From an uncultured Prochlorococcus sp. (GTDB lineage: Bacteria > Cyanobacteriota > Cyanobacteriia > PCC-6307 > Cyanobiaceae), in NCBI GenBank assembly GCA_902572065.1, contig CACGEL010000037.1, positions 1 to 5,999 of the forward strand: DNA of 5,999 bases. The letters run 5' to 3'. A program made the position numbers and the translations under genes. This document shows, one piece after another, positions 1 through 5,147 of the stretch. The first letter of the stretch is position 1. The number at the start of each line of letters is the position of its first letter. The notes under the pieces are model-generated. The model had not been told where the DNA came from. It was given only the letters and a program-made list of their open reading frames with translations, and did no database searches.

Positions 1-72
1 TATTTAGATTTATAGATTTTGAAAGTATTAATATTTATTTTGGATTAAATTAATTTTAATTTTAGTTATTAA

Positions 73-1194
73 ATGTCAATATTATTCCGAAGAAGAATAA
101 AAATTATTCCTGGAGTGAGATTAAATATAAGTAAAAGTGGTTTAAGTGCCTCAGTAGGAGTAAGAGGAGCATCAATCACCTTAGGAGGAAGAGGAGGAAC
201 ATATGCAAATTTAGGAATACCAGGGACTGGAATTTATACGAGAAAAAAAATTGGAGGAAAAGAAATTAATCCCCGATTAGAAAATAATGAGCAAGATAAT
301 TCTTATGAAGATGCCCCAGGTATTCCTGATGAGATTTTTGTGAGTGCTGAACCCTTCGAAATAACTTCAACTGGTTTGCAAGTTTTAAAAGACGCTGTAA
401 TAGAAGCAAATAATCAAAGAAATCTTCTATCTAAAGATTTAAAGAAAATAAAATTGAAGATATTTTTTAATAAAATTTTTAAATTAATTTCTCAAATTTC
501 ATTGATATATTTTGTGGGTCCAATTAAAAAAAGGATTAAAGAAAATTTAAAACAACTAGATATTGCAACAAAGCAAATTAAAGAAGGTATCGAAAACTCG
601 TATGTAGACTTAGACCTAAACCTAAATGAAAAAGCGGAAAAACAATATAAAAAAGTAATTAATTCATTTAAAAAATTAACTTCTTCACATTTCATATGGG
701 ATATAACATCTGCTACTGATGTTGATATGGTCAGAGAAAGATCCTCTGCGGCATATACATATGAAAGAAGGAAATCAAGTCTTTCTTTACAAGAGTTACC
801 TGGAATTAAATCAAGTTTTGAAGGATGTTTTTTTAAAAATCAAAATGGTGCAGACATATATATTTATCCTGGATTTATAGTGATGTATAACTCAGAAACT
901 AATTTTGGAATAGTGGAAATAAAGGAGGTTGAAATGTTGTTTAATGAATCTAATTTTATAGAAAGTGAACAACAACCAAATGATTCAGATGTTATTAAAT
1001 ATGTCTGGGAAAAAACAAATAAAAATGGTTCAAGAGACAAAAGATATGCCGATAATCGTGAATTGCCGTTAATGAGATATGGCGAGATAACTTTTTATAA
1101 AAAGGCAAGTATTTTCGAGAAATTTATGTTCAGTAATTTTGAGTGTTCCGAACAATTCATTTCTGATATAAATTACTTTATTGATGCAATTTAA
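73..1194 (+). CDS. DUF4236 domain-containing protein, function unknown
   Basis: This 373-residue protein opens with a clear DUF4236 domain at about residues 4-60: basic FRRR start, PGVRLNISKSGLSASVG, RGASITLG, then GGTYANLGIPGTG. No biochemical role is established for this family. Residues 61-125 form an acidic, probably flexible linker. Residues 128-150 are a hydrophobic stretch with interspersed lysines, possibly membrane-associated but not a convincing transmembrane helix. The C-terminal region (about 180-365) resembles the tail I remember from longer DUF4236 proteins in other bacteria: a helical VDLDLN..A.KQY segment, a GADIYIYPGFIVMY strand pair, and the conserved block NKNGSRDKRYADNRELPLMRYGEI. 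There is no signal peptide, so it is probably cytoplasmic. The ATG has no Shine-Dalgarno, but the DUF4236 motif begins right after it, which supports this start. The gene lies beyond the 3' side of a tRNA gene, where accessory genes often sit. The domain call is firm; the function is unknown. Confidence 0.85.
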   Translation: MSILFRRRIKIIPGVRLNISKSGLSASVGVRGASITLGGRGGTYANLGIPGTGIYTRKKIGGKEINPRLENNEQDNSYEDAPGIPDEIFVSAEPFEITSTGLQVLKDAVIEANNQRNLLSKDLKKIKLKIFFNKIFKLISQISLIYFVGPIKKRIKENLKQLDIATKQIKEGIENSYVDLDLNLNEKAEKQYKKVINSFKKLTSSHFIWDITSATDVDMVRERSSAAYTYERRKSSLSLQELPGIKSSFEGCFFKNQNGADIYIYPGFIVMYNSETNFGIVEIKEVEMLFNESNFIESEQQPNDSDVIKYVWEKTNKNGSRDKRYADNRELPLMRYGEITFYKKASIFEKFMFSNFECSEQFISDINYFIDAI

Positions 1195-1208
1195 TTTAAT
1201 TTTTAAAA

Positions 1209-1218
1209 TCGAACCCAC
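1209..1218. repeat. 10-bp copy of tRNA-Ser T-arm sequence
   Basis: TCGAACCCAC here is identical to 1446-1455, which is part of the T-arm of the tRNA-Ser gene 237 bp away, in the same orientation. It abuts the first TCTCCCAACA repeat exactly. Short duplications of tRNA 3' sequence are a known scar of site-specific integration. With only 10 bp it could also be chance, although this is GC-rich sequence in an AT-rich background. Confidence 0.45.
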
Positions 1219-1272
1219 TCTCCCAACACTCGCAAAATTCTCCCAACATTTCTCCCAACATTTCTCCCAACA
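1219..1272. repeat. Four direct copies of TCTCCCAACA
   Basis: The decamer TCTCCCAACA occurs exactly at 1219-1228, 1239-1248, 1251-1260 and 1263-1272. The last three are in strict 12-bp register (unit TCTCCCAACATT); the first is offset by 20 bp. The repeats are non-coding and sit between the DUF4236 gene and the tRNA. They could be iterated protein-binding sites, such as recombinase arm sites, or a degenerate minisatellite. The repetition is direct observation; the role is not known. Confidence 0.85.
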
Positions 1273-1290
1273 CTTTCAAAAAAAATGATC

Positions 1291-1419
1291 TGACATTACC
1301 AGAATCTACCTGACACCATGAGACACTATTTTTAAGAAGAAAATGGAAAAAACTCTTGCTAATACAAGTTTTTAAAAATATTGTGAAACTATCAGAATCC
1401 TTCAGACACTGTCAGACAC
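1291..1419. repeat. Pair of related 28-bp elements built on a 10-bp period
   Basis: The segments 1299-1326 and 1392-1419 agree at 20 of 28 positions by hand alignment, sharing CAGAATC, then GACAC, then AGACAC. Within the second copy TCAGA recurs at 1392, 1402 and 1412, exactly one helical turn apart. In the first copy TGACA or AGACA-like starts fall at 1291, 1311 and 1321. The 10-bp phasing suggests a protein binding repeatedly to one face of the DNA. No protein is identified. Between the copies lies only AT-rich sequence with one weak hairpin. Confidence 0.6.
1346..1375. terminator. Weak hairpin with T-runs on both strands
   Basis: CTTG (1355-1358) pairs with CAAG (1365-1368) across a 6-base loop, and flanking A-rich and T-rich runs can extend the stem past a small bulge. 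Read on the minus strand it is followed by six T's and could end transcripts leaving tRNA-Ser, about 60 bases after the tRNA end. The GC-containing stem is only 4 bp, so this is a weak candidate. Confidence 0.25.
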
Positions 1420-1430
1420 GAAAAATAATC

Positions 1431-1515
1431 CGGAGAGGGTGGGATTCGAACCCACGAATAGTTGCCTATTAAACGATTTCGAGTCGTTCGCTTTCGACCA
1501 CTCAGCCACCTCTCC
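1431..1515 (-). tRNA. tRNA-Ser (anticodon CGA)
   Basis: This is a complete type II tRNA on the minus strand. The acceptor stem GGAGAGG pairs with CCTCTCC, followed by discriminator G (1431). The D-arm follows, then anticodon stem AACGA/TCGTT with loop CTCGAAA, giving anticodon CGA at 1481-1479, which reads UCG. A long variable arm AATAG-GCAA-CTATT is characteristic of serine tRNAs. The T-arm is GTGGG-TTCGAAT-CCCAC (1455-1439). CCA is not encoded and must be added after transcription. A TAGAAT -10-like box lies at 1529-1524, about 9 bases before the mature 5' end. futA is upstream on the same strand, so read-through from it is also possible. The 3' end faces the repeat-rich block. Confidence 0.97.
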
Positions 1516-1523
1516 GTAAATAA

Positions 1524-1529
1524 ATTCTA
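1524..1529 (-). promoter_or_regulatory. Candidate -10 box for tRNA-Ser
   Basis: TAGAAT on the minus strand (5 of 6 to TATAAT) lies 8-9 bases upstream of the mature tRNA 5' end, so transcription would start at or just before the tRNA. No good -35 is visible; the position about 17 bases upstream falls within the AT palindrome at 1539-1561. Confidence 0.35.
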
Positions 1530-1538
1530 TGTGAAATA

Positions 1539-1561
1539 AGATATAAATTAAATTTATATCT
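1539..1561. repeat. Perfect 11-1-11 AT-rich palindrome after futA
   Basis: AGATATAAATT and AATTTATATCT are exact reverse complements around a single central base. The element begins 6 bases beyond the futA stop codon and lies about 24 bases upstream of tRNA-Ser on the same strand. As RNA it would fold into an AT-only hairpin with a few loop bases, possibly a 3'-end stabiliser or poor terminator for futA (no T-run follows). As DNA it could be a binding site overlapping the tRNA promoter. Confidence 0.6.
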
Positions 1562-1567
1562 GAATCT

Positions 1568-2590
1568 CTAATCCCAACCAGCTTCCTTCATCATTCTTAT
1601 CGCCATTGAATTCTTATTTCCAAGTTCCTCTACACTAACCTCATCTGGAGTAAATTCTCCAAAGTTTTTCACGATCTGATTTTGATTAACCTCCTTTAAT
1701 GGATGTTCAAAAGTAGGGGATGCTAATCCCTTACTTCCCTCAGGAGAAGCAAGAAACTCGAGAAGTTTAATAGCTTCAACTTTATTTGTGGCATATTTAG
1801 CAACTCCTCCCGCACTAATATTTACATGCGCTGGATTAGGTATTATGACAGATGTTTTCCTAGCATACAAATTATCTCTTCTTCCATTTACGCCTGCAAG
1901 CATCCTTGCAACATAATAATGGTTAACTATACCAACACCACATTTTTTTTTCGAAACTGCTCTAACTATTGAAATATCTCCAGGAAAAAAAGGTTTAGAA
2001 ACATTAGAAATCATTCCGTTCAACCATATTTTGGTAGCCTCTTGACCCTTATTAACTATTTGATTAGCTACTAAAGATTGATTATATGGACTCTTTCTAT
2101 TCCTTAAACATACTTTACCTTTTAAGGCCGGATCAGCTAGATCTGTATAATCCTTAATTTTACTTACATCTACAACTTTTGGATTAACAACCATAACTCT
2201 TACTCTTCTTGTCAATGCATACCATTCTTTCCCAGGATCTTTTAATCCAGAAGGTACGTCATTTTCTAGACTAGATGATTCAATTTTTTGAAGCAAATCT
2301 GACTTTGCAGCATTAGTAATTCTTGCCGCATCAACTAGTAAAATTAAATCCGCCTGAGAATTTTTTCCTTCTCTTCTTAATCTTTCTATTAGAGATATTC
2401 CTGCAGCTTCAATAAGCCTAACTTTAATACCAGTTTCATCTGCAAATTTTTTATAAACACTCCTATCAGTATTGTAATGCCTACCTGAATAAACCTTAAC
2501 TTCTCTTTCTGTGGAATTAGCAGGAGAAATAAAATTAAAAAGAAATGTACATGTTAATGCCGAGTAGAGTAATTTCTTGAATTTTTGCAC
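1568..2590 (-). CDS. futA: Ferric-iron ABC transporter periplasmic substrate-binding protein FutA
   Basis: This 340-residue family 1 solute-binding protein of the FutA/IdiA/FbpA group captures iron in the periplasm for the FutABC importer. Residues 1-26 are a signal peptide (KFKK, hydrophobic core, ANS cleavage site). Counting from Thr27, all known iron ligands of the Prochlorococcus and Synechocystis proteins are present: Tyr13 in YSGRHYNTD (precursor 39), Tyr143 in RKSPYNQ (169) and Tyr199-Tyr200 in NHYYVARM (225-226). Second-shell arginines sit at mature 103 and 203. The start is GTG at 2590-2588: no upstream in-frame ATG precedes a stop, and any later ATG would delete the signal peptide. 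There is no strong Shine-Dalgarno. It is divergent from the PiuC-like gene, which suggests shared iron-responsive control. The permease and ATPase genes are not in this window. Confidence 0.96.
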   Translation of the reverse strand: MQKFKKLLYSALTCTFLFNFISPANSTEREVKVYSGRHYNTDRSVYKKFADETGIKVRLIEAAGISLIERLRREGKNSQADLILLVDAARITNAAKSDLLQKIESSSLENDVPSGLKDPGKEWYALTRRVRVMVVNPKVVDVSKIKDYTDLADPALKGKVCLRNRKSPYNQSLVANQIVNKGQEATKIWLNGMISNVSKPFFPGDISIVRAVSKKKCGVGIVNHYYVARMLAGVNGRRDNLYARKTSVIIPNPAHVNISAGGVAKYATNKVEAIKLLEFLASPEGSKGLASPTFEHPLKEVNQNQIVKNFGEFTPDEVSVEELGNKNSMAIRMMKEAGWD

Positions 2591-2616
2591 TTTTTCAAAA
2601 TAGTATCTATGGTTAC

Positions 2617-2622
2617 TTTATA
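2617..2622 (-). promoter_or_regulatory. Candidate -10 box for futA
   Basis: TATAAA on the minus strand (5 of 6 to TATAAT), within TATGTATAAA, would start transcription near 2610 and give a leader of about 20 bases before the GTG. A convincing -35 is missing; the inverted repeat at 2647-2661 lies upstream, where an operator or activator site would be expected. TACTAT at 2601-2606 is an alternative. Confidence 0.3.
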
Positions 2623-2646
2623 CATATCTAAAGCACTAGGATTCTA

Positions 2647-2661
2647 AAAGAAATTTTCTTT
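2647..2661. promoter_or_regulatory. 7-1-7 inverted repeat, possible operator between futA and piuC
   Basis: AAAGAAA-T-TTTCTTT is a perfect inverted repeat with one central base, near the middle of the 102-bp divergent intergenic region. The 7-1-7 geometry is that of Fur-family sites, but the bases do not match the classical TGATAAT consensus. It overlaps the candidate -35 of the rightward gene. A chance palindrome is quite possible in DNA this AT-rich. Confidence 0.3.
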
Positions 2662-2688
2662 ACATCGTTTTGTATCATTTTTTATAAT
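2659..2688 (+). promoter_or_regulatory. Candidate promoter of the piuC-like gene
   Basis: TTTACA (2659-2664, 5 of 6 to the -35 consensus) and TATAAT (2683-2688, perfect -10) are separated by 18 bp. The -10 ends only 4 bases before the ATG at 2693, so transcription would begin at or within a couple of bases of the start codon. No Shine-Dalgarno exists between them. If real, the mRNA is leaderless or nearly so. Confidence 0.4.
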
Positions 2689-2692
2689 CAAT

Positions 2693-3358
2693 ATGAATTA
2701 TCTAACTTACAAACTACTTGAAGAAAAAGAAATAAAGATATTAAAAGATGATTTAAATAAGCAAAATGAACTTTGGGAAAATGGTAAAAAGACAGCAGGA
2801 AGCTATGCTTCAAAAGTTAAAGAAAATTTGCAATTTAATAGAAATTCCGAGGTATCAAATAAATATTCTAAATTAATAAGAAAAAAGATCATTTCTAACC
2901 CATTAATTAAAAGCTTTGCATTACCAAAAATAATCCATGGAATAATGTTTACAAAATCATTAAAGAATATGTATTACGGAAGGCATATTGACAATCCATT
3001 TATGTCTTCTGGGAGGTCAGATTTATCCTTTACAATTTCTTTAACTAAGAAAGACGATTATCAGGGAGGTGGATTATTAATTGAAACAATGAATCTAGAG
3101 AAAGAGTTCAAGCTAGATGCTGGAGAGATAATAATATATCCAAGTACATACTTACATTCAGTAAAAGAAGTTAAAAATGGTGAAAGATTAGTATGCGTAG
3201 GTTGGATTGAAAGTTATGTTAAGTCAATTGAGGAAAGAGAATATTTATTTGACCTTGATGCGGGAGCAAAAGGTTTATTAGCTAAACACGGGAGGTCTGA
3301 CGAACTTGACAATATTTTTAAATCTTATTCAAACCTACTTAGATTACTTGGTAACTAA
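2693..3358 (+). CDS. piuC: Fe(II)/2-oxoglutarate-dependent PKHD-type hydroxylase, PiuC/YbiX family
   Basis: This 221-residue cytoplasmic dioxygenase of the prolyl-4-hydroxylase-like fold is the usual length for the PiuC/YbiX family, whose physiological substrate is unknown. The iron triad is visible: His98 and Asp100 in YYGRHIDNP, and His155 in YPSTYLHSVKEV. Arg165 in NGERLVCVGWIES is the expected 2-oxoglutarate anchor. Other family signatures are TAGSYASKVKENLQ (34-47), RSDLSFTISL (108-117), YQGGGLLIE (123-131) and the C-terminal FDLDAG (186-191). The ATG at 2693 fits the family N-terminus, and the next methionine would remove the first 80 or so residues. The gene is divergent from futA, and in other bacteria piuC commonly neighbours iron-uptake receptors, so a role in iron limitation is a reasonable inference. 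About 75 bases separate it from the next gene. Confidence 0.93.
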   Translation: MNYLTYKLLEEKEIKILKDDLNKQNELWENGKKTAGSYASKVKENLQFNRNSEVSNKYSKLIRKKIISNPLIKSFALPKIIHGIMFTKSLKNMYYGRHIDNPFMSSGRSDLSFTISLTKKDDYQGGGLLIETMNLEKEFKLDAGEIIIYPSTYLHSVKEVKNGERLVCVGWIESYVKSIEEREYLFDLDAGAKGLLAKHGRSDELDNIFKSYSNLLRLLGN

Positions 3359-3402
3359 AGAAACATTTTATACACATCCAAGAAAAAAGTTCATCAAATA
3401 TT

Positions 3403-3408
3403 TATTAT
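3403..3408 (+). promoter_or_regulatory. Candidate -10 box for the small secreted protein gene
   Basis: TATTAT (5 of 6 to TATAAT) lies 25 bases before the ATG at 3434 and would give a leader of roughly 18 bases. No clear -35 or Shine-Dalgarno is seen. The gene could instead be co-transcribed from piuC, since no terminator is visible in the 75-base gap. Confidence 0.2.
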
Positions 3409-3433
3409 GTAAATAGTTAGATTTTATCTTCAA

Positions 3434-3673
3434 ATGTCAAAAAGAAGTTCTATAGCATTATTTATAGCCGCAACAAGTTTATTAGCAATTACTACTGCAG
3501 ATTCTAATAATGTCAAAGCAGGAGAAAATGATTTAGGAGGATTAAAAGAATGGAATACTGATATGAGTGTTGATGATGATTTCATTCTAGATAAAGAAGC
3601 TCAAAAATTAGCAGATGAAGCTGCTAAATCAAGCATGTGTATTCCCATTGGGGAGGGAGAAAATTGTTGGTAA
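3434..3673 (+). CDS. Small secreted protein of unknown function
   Basis: I do not recognise a family for this 79-residue protein. It has a convincing signal peptide: basic start MSKRSS, hydrophobic core IALFIAATSLLAITTA (7-22), and possible cleavage after TTA (22) or VKA (29). The mature part is about 50 residues and strongly acidic, with VDDDFILDKEAQKLADEAAK (46-65) likely forming one amphipathic helix. It ends in CIPIGEGENCW, where Cys69 and Cys78 are the only cysteines and could close a small disulphide loop in the periplasm. Absence of a lipobox argues against a lipoprotein. It follows piuC in the same direction and converges on the porin gene, so an envelope role is plausible but unproven. 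The coding call rests on the signal peptide, clean codon use and the terminator behind it. Confidence 0.75.
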   Translation: MSKRSSIALFIAATSLLAITTADSNNVKAGENDLGGLKEWNTDMSVDDDFILDKEAQKLADEAAKSSMCIPIGEGENCW

Positions 3674-3692
3674 ATATAAATAAAATTTAAAT

Positions 3693-3718
3693 AAAAAAAC
3701 CGCTAATTAAAGCGGTTT
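3693..3718 (-). terminator. Rho-independent terminator, minus strand (porin side)
   Basis: An 8-bp stem AAACCGCT (3697-3704) / AGCGGTTT (3711-3718) encloses a 6-base loop. On the minus strand it is followed by a run of seven T's (complement of the A's at 3693-3699), as expected for an intrinsic terminator. It lies about 45 bases past the porin stop and would act as a second stop for that transcript. On the plus strand it is followed by TCTAAAAG, so it does not fit a terminator there. Confidence 0.7.
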
Positions 3719-3727
3719 CTAAAAGAT

Positions 3728-3758
3728 AAAAAACACCTTTGAAGGTGTTTTTTTTATT
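3728..3758. terminator. Bidirectional Rho-independent terminator between convergent genes
   Basis: An 11-bp stem (3728-3738 with 3743-3753, core ACACCTT/AAGGTGT) closes a TTGA tetraloop region. Flanking A's on the left and eight T's on the right give a U-tract in both directions. It terminates the small secreted protein transcript (stop at 3673) and the porin transcript (stop at 3764-3766). Confidence 0.85.
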
Positions 3759-3763
3759 TTAAG

Positions 3764-5020
3764 TTAGAACTTAAAGGTTGTTTCAAGGACAGTTCCAAGA
3801 ATATCATCTTTACCTGAACCATTTCTATCAGATGTTCCAAATAAAGCAGGAGTAACAGTAACTGAGTCATTAACTTGGTATGAATAATAAGCTTCCCAAG
3901 CAAATGGATCAGTTGATTCGTCATCTCTTTTTTCTGGTTGACCAACAGCAATACCAATTCTGTCGTCAGGTGTAATGGCATCTTGCCATGTTAGACCTGC
4001 GAAATAAGCATTCGTATCCCTACCAGTAACTGATCCATGGGATTTATCTGAAAAATCATAACCTAGAGATATTGAAGGCACAGCAGTTCCTGCATCATCA
4101 GGTCTCCACCAACCTCTTAGACCATAGTTTGTACTACCACTAACAACCGATTGCCTTGCAAGCTTTGTTGAGTAATAAGAGTCAACCCAGCCGTTTGACT
4201 TCCTGTTAACTATGAATGAAGCAGAGTAATTTGGCTTTGTATAACCAATCTGAGTCGCCCAACTAGTTGCAGAGTTTTTAGTTCCCCATCCACCAGTAGA
4301 ATCGCCTTCCTTACTTACAGCATTTGAACTAATTGCAAATCCATTATCATTCTTGTAAGCCCAACCAAATCCTGGATTAGTACTAGCCCCATAAGCAGCT
4401 CCATTACCACCCAAAGTGAATTGCTTGGTTACAGGTTTGTATATGGAAGGGGTAGTGCCATGCATATAGTAGTTTTCGATTTTTGGACCAACCCAAACTG
4501 TATGATTTTCACTAACAGGGAATGTATACCAAATTTTGTCAACTTTTAGGACATCACTATTACCTTTAGATGAAGACAAATATGTTCCATAAGTTGTTGA
4601 CTTTTGCCAACTAGTTGAGTTACCAGTTTTTAATCTAACGTAAAGATTATCATCCCCTGTAAAACTTGTATTAAGGTTACTTGTCCACATATATGTCGCC
4701 AAAGGACCTTCGGCTCCTGCATCATCTGTTACGTTACCAAGAGTGAAGACTGCTTTACCGTCAAAAGTTGTTGTATCAGAAAAAGAACCAGCTTCAAAGT
4801 TATTTTGATAAGATTCTAATCCCTGGTCACTCTCTTTGAGTGTTGCAAAATCTTCATTAACGAATGATTTACTGTCAAAAATTTCTTTAGTAGATGATGT
4901 TTTACTACTGCTGTAGTCATTCATCCCTTCAAGATTAAAAACGTCGGAAGCTTGTGCAGCTATAGGAGAAATTAAACCTACAGAAGCGGTGGCAACCAAC
5001 AATTGTTGGAAGAGTTTCAT
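3764..5020 (-). CDS. Outer-membrane porin, cyanobacterial Som/OprB type, without SLH domain
   Basis: This 418-residue outer-membrane beta-barrel would allow passive entry of small solutes. Residues 1-24 are a signal peptide (MKLFQQLLVA..., AQA cleavage) identical in style to cyanobacterial Som porins. The barrel begins around residue 83 (TTTFDGKAVFTLG) and contains the family stretch DKIWYTFPVSENHTVWVGPKIENYYMHGTTPSIYK (positions 161-195 overall). It ends in TTFKF, with a C-terminal Phe as required for BAM-mediated insertion. Typical Som proteins carry an SLH domain and a coiled coil between signal and barrel; here that part is only about 55 residues (26-80) and shows no SLH signature, just a short acidic linker with FATLKESDQGLES. 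GAGG (5028-5025) four bases before the ATG is a good Shine-Dalgarno. glyQ lies upstream on the same strand, 127 bp away, and a separate promoter is likely. Confidence 0.9.
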   Translation of the reverse strand: MKLFQQLLVATASVGLISPIAAQASDVFNLEGMNDYSSSKTSSTKEIFDSKSFVNEDFATLKESDQGLESYQNNFEAGSFSDTTTFDGKAVFTLGNVTDDAGAEGPLATYMWTSNLNTSFTGDDNLYVRLKTGNSTSWQKSTTYGTYLSSSKGNSDVLKVDKIWYTFPVSENHTVWVGPKIENYYMHGTTPSIYKPVTKQFTLGGNGAAYGASTNPGFGWAYKNDNGFAISSNAVSKEGDSTGGWGTKNSATSWATQIGYTKPNYSASFIVNRKSNGWVDSYYSTKLARQSVVSGSTNYGLRGWWRPDDAGTAVPSISLGYDFSDKSHGSVTGRDTNAYFAGLTWQDAITPDDRIGIAVGQPEKRDDESTDPFAWEAYYSYQVNDSVTVTPALFGTSDRNGSGKDDILGTVLETTFKF

Positions 5021-5032
5021 TTTACCTCACAC

Positions 5033-5054
5033 GAAAAAACCCATATTAGTGGGT
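5033..5054 (-). promoter_or_regulatory. Hairpin plus six T's in the porin 5' leader
   Basis: On the minus strand ACCCA (5054-5050) pairs with TGGGT (5043-5039) across a 6-base loop, followed immediately by six T's. The Shine-Dalgarno of the porin begins about 5 bases later. It may be a weak terminator for glyQ, an attenuator, or a stabilising 5' hairpin if transcription starts near 5054. The stem is only 5 bp. Confidence 0.45.
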
Positions 5055-5060
5055 ATACAT

Positions 5061-5066
5061 ATTGTA
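5061..5066 (-). promoter_or_regulatory. Candidate -10 box for the porin gene
   Basis: TACAAT on the minus strand (5 of 6 to TATAAT) would place the transcription start close to 5054, at the first base of the leader hairpin, giving a leader of about 34 bases. The -35 region is not recognisable. Confidence 0.35.
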
Positions 5067-5147
5067 TCGAGTGTAACTTTTCGGGGTAGATTAAATAGTT
5101 TCAATCCCAAGTAACATTTGATACCTAACTATTGTTTTTATTTATAT

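Noticed and set aside
492..695. A 67-codon open frame on the minus strand inside the DUF4236 gene
   Set aside because: It lies wholly inside a gene with recognisable protein motifs and has no homology I recognise; it is an antisense shadow.
1219..1272. The tandem decamers as a CRISPR array
   Set aside because: Repeats are 10 bp and the gaps 2-10 bp, far too short for CRISPR repeats and spacers, and no cas gene is present.
2674..2692. A classical Fur box just before piuC (GTATCATTTTTTATAATCAA-like)
   Set aside because: Only partial agreement with the TGATAAT-N-ATTATCA palindrome; in DNA this AT-rich the match is not better than expected by chance, and it overlaps a good -10 box.
3697..3718. 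The first convergent hairpin as terminator for the small secreted protein gene
   Set aside because: On the plus strand it is followed by TCTAAAAG rather than a T-run. The T-run is only on the minus strand; the plus-strand transcript is ended by the hairpin at 3728-3753.
3754..3981. A 75-codon minus-strand open frame overlapping the porin 3' end
   Set aside because: It is another frame of the porin gene and runs into the terminator; its leucine-rich translation looks like a frame artefact.
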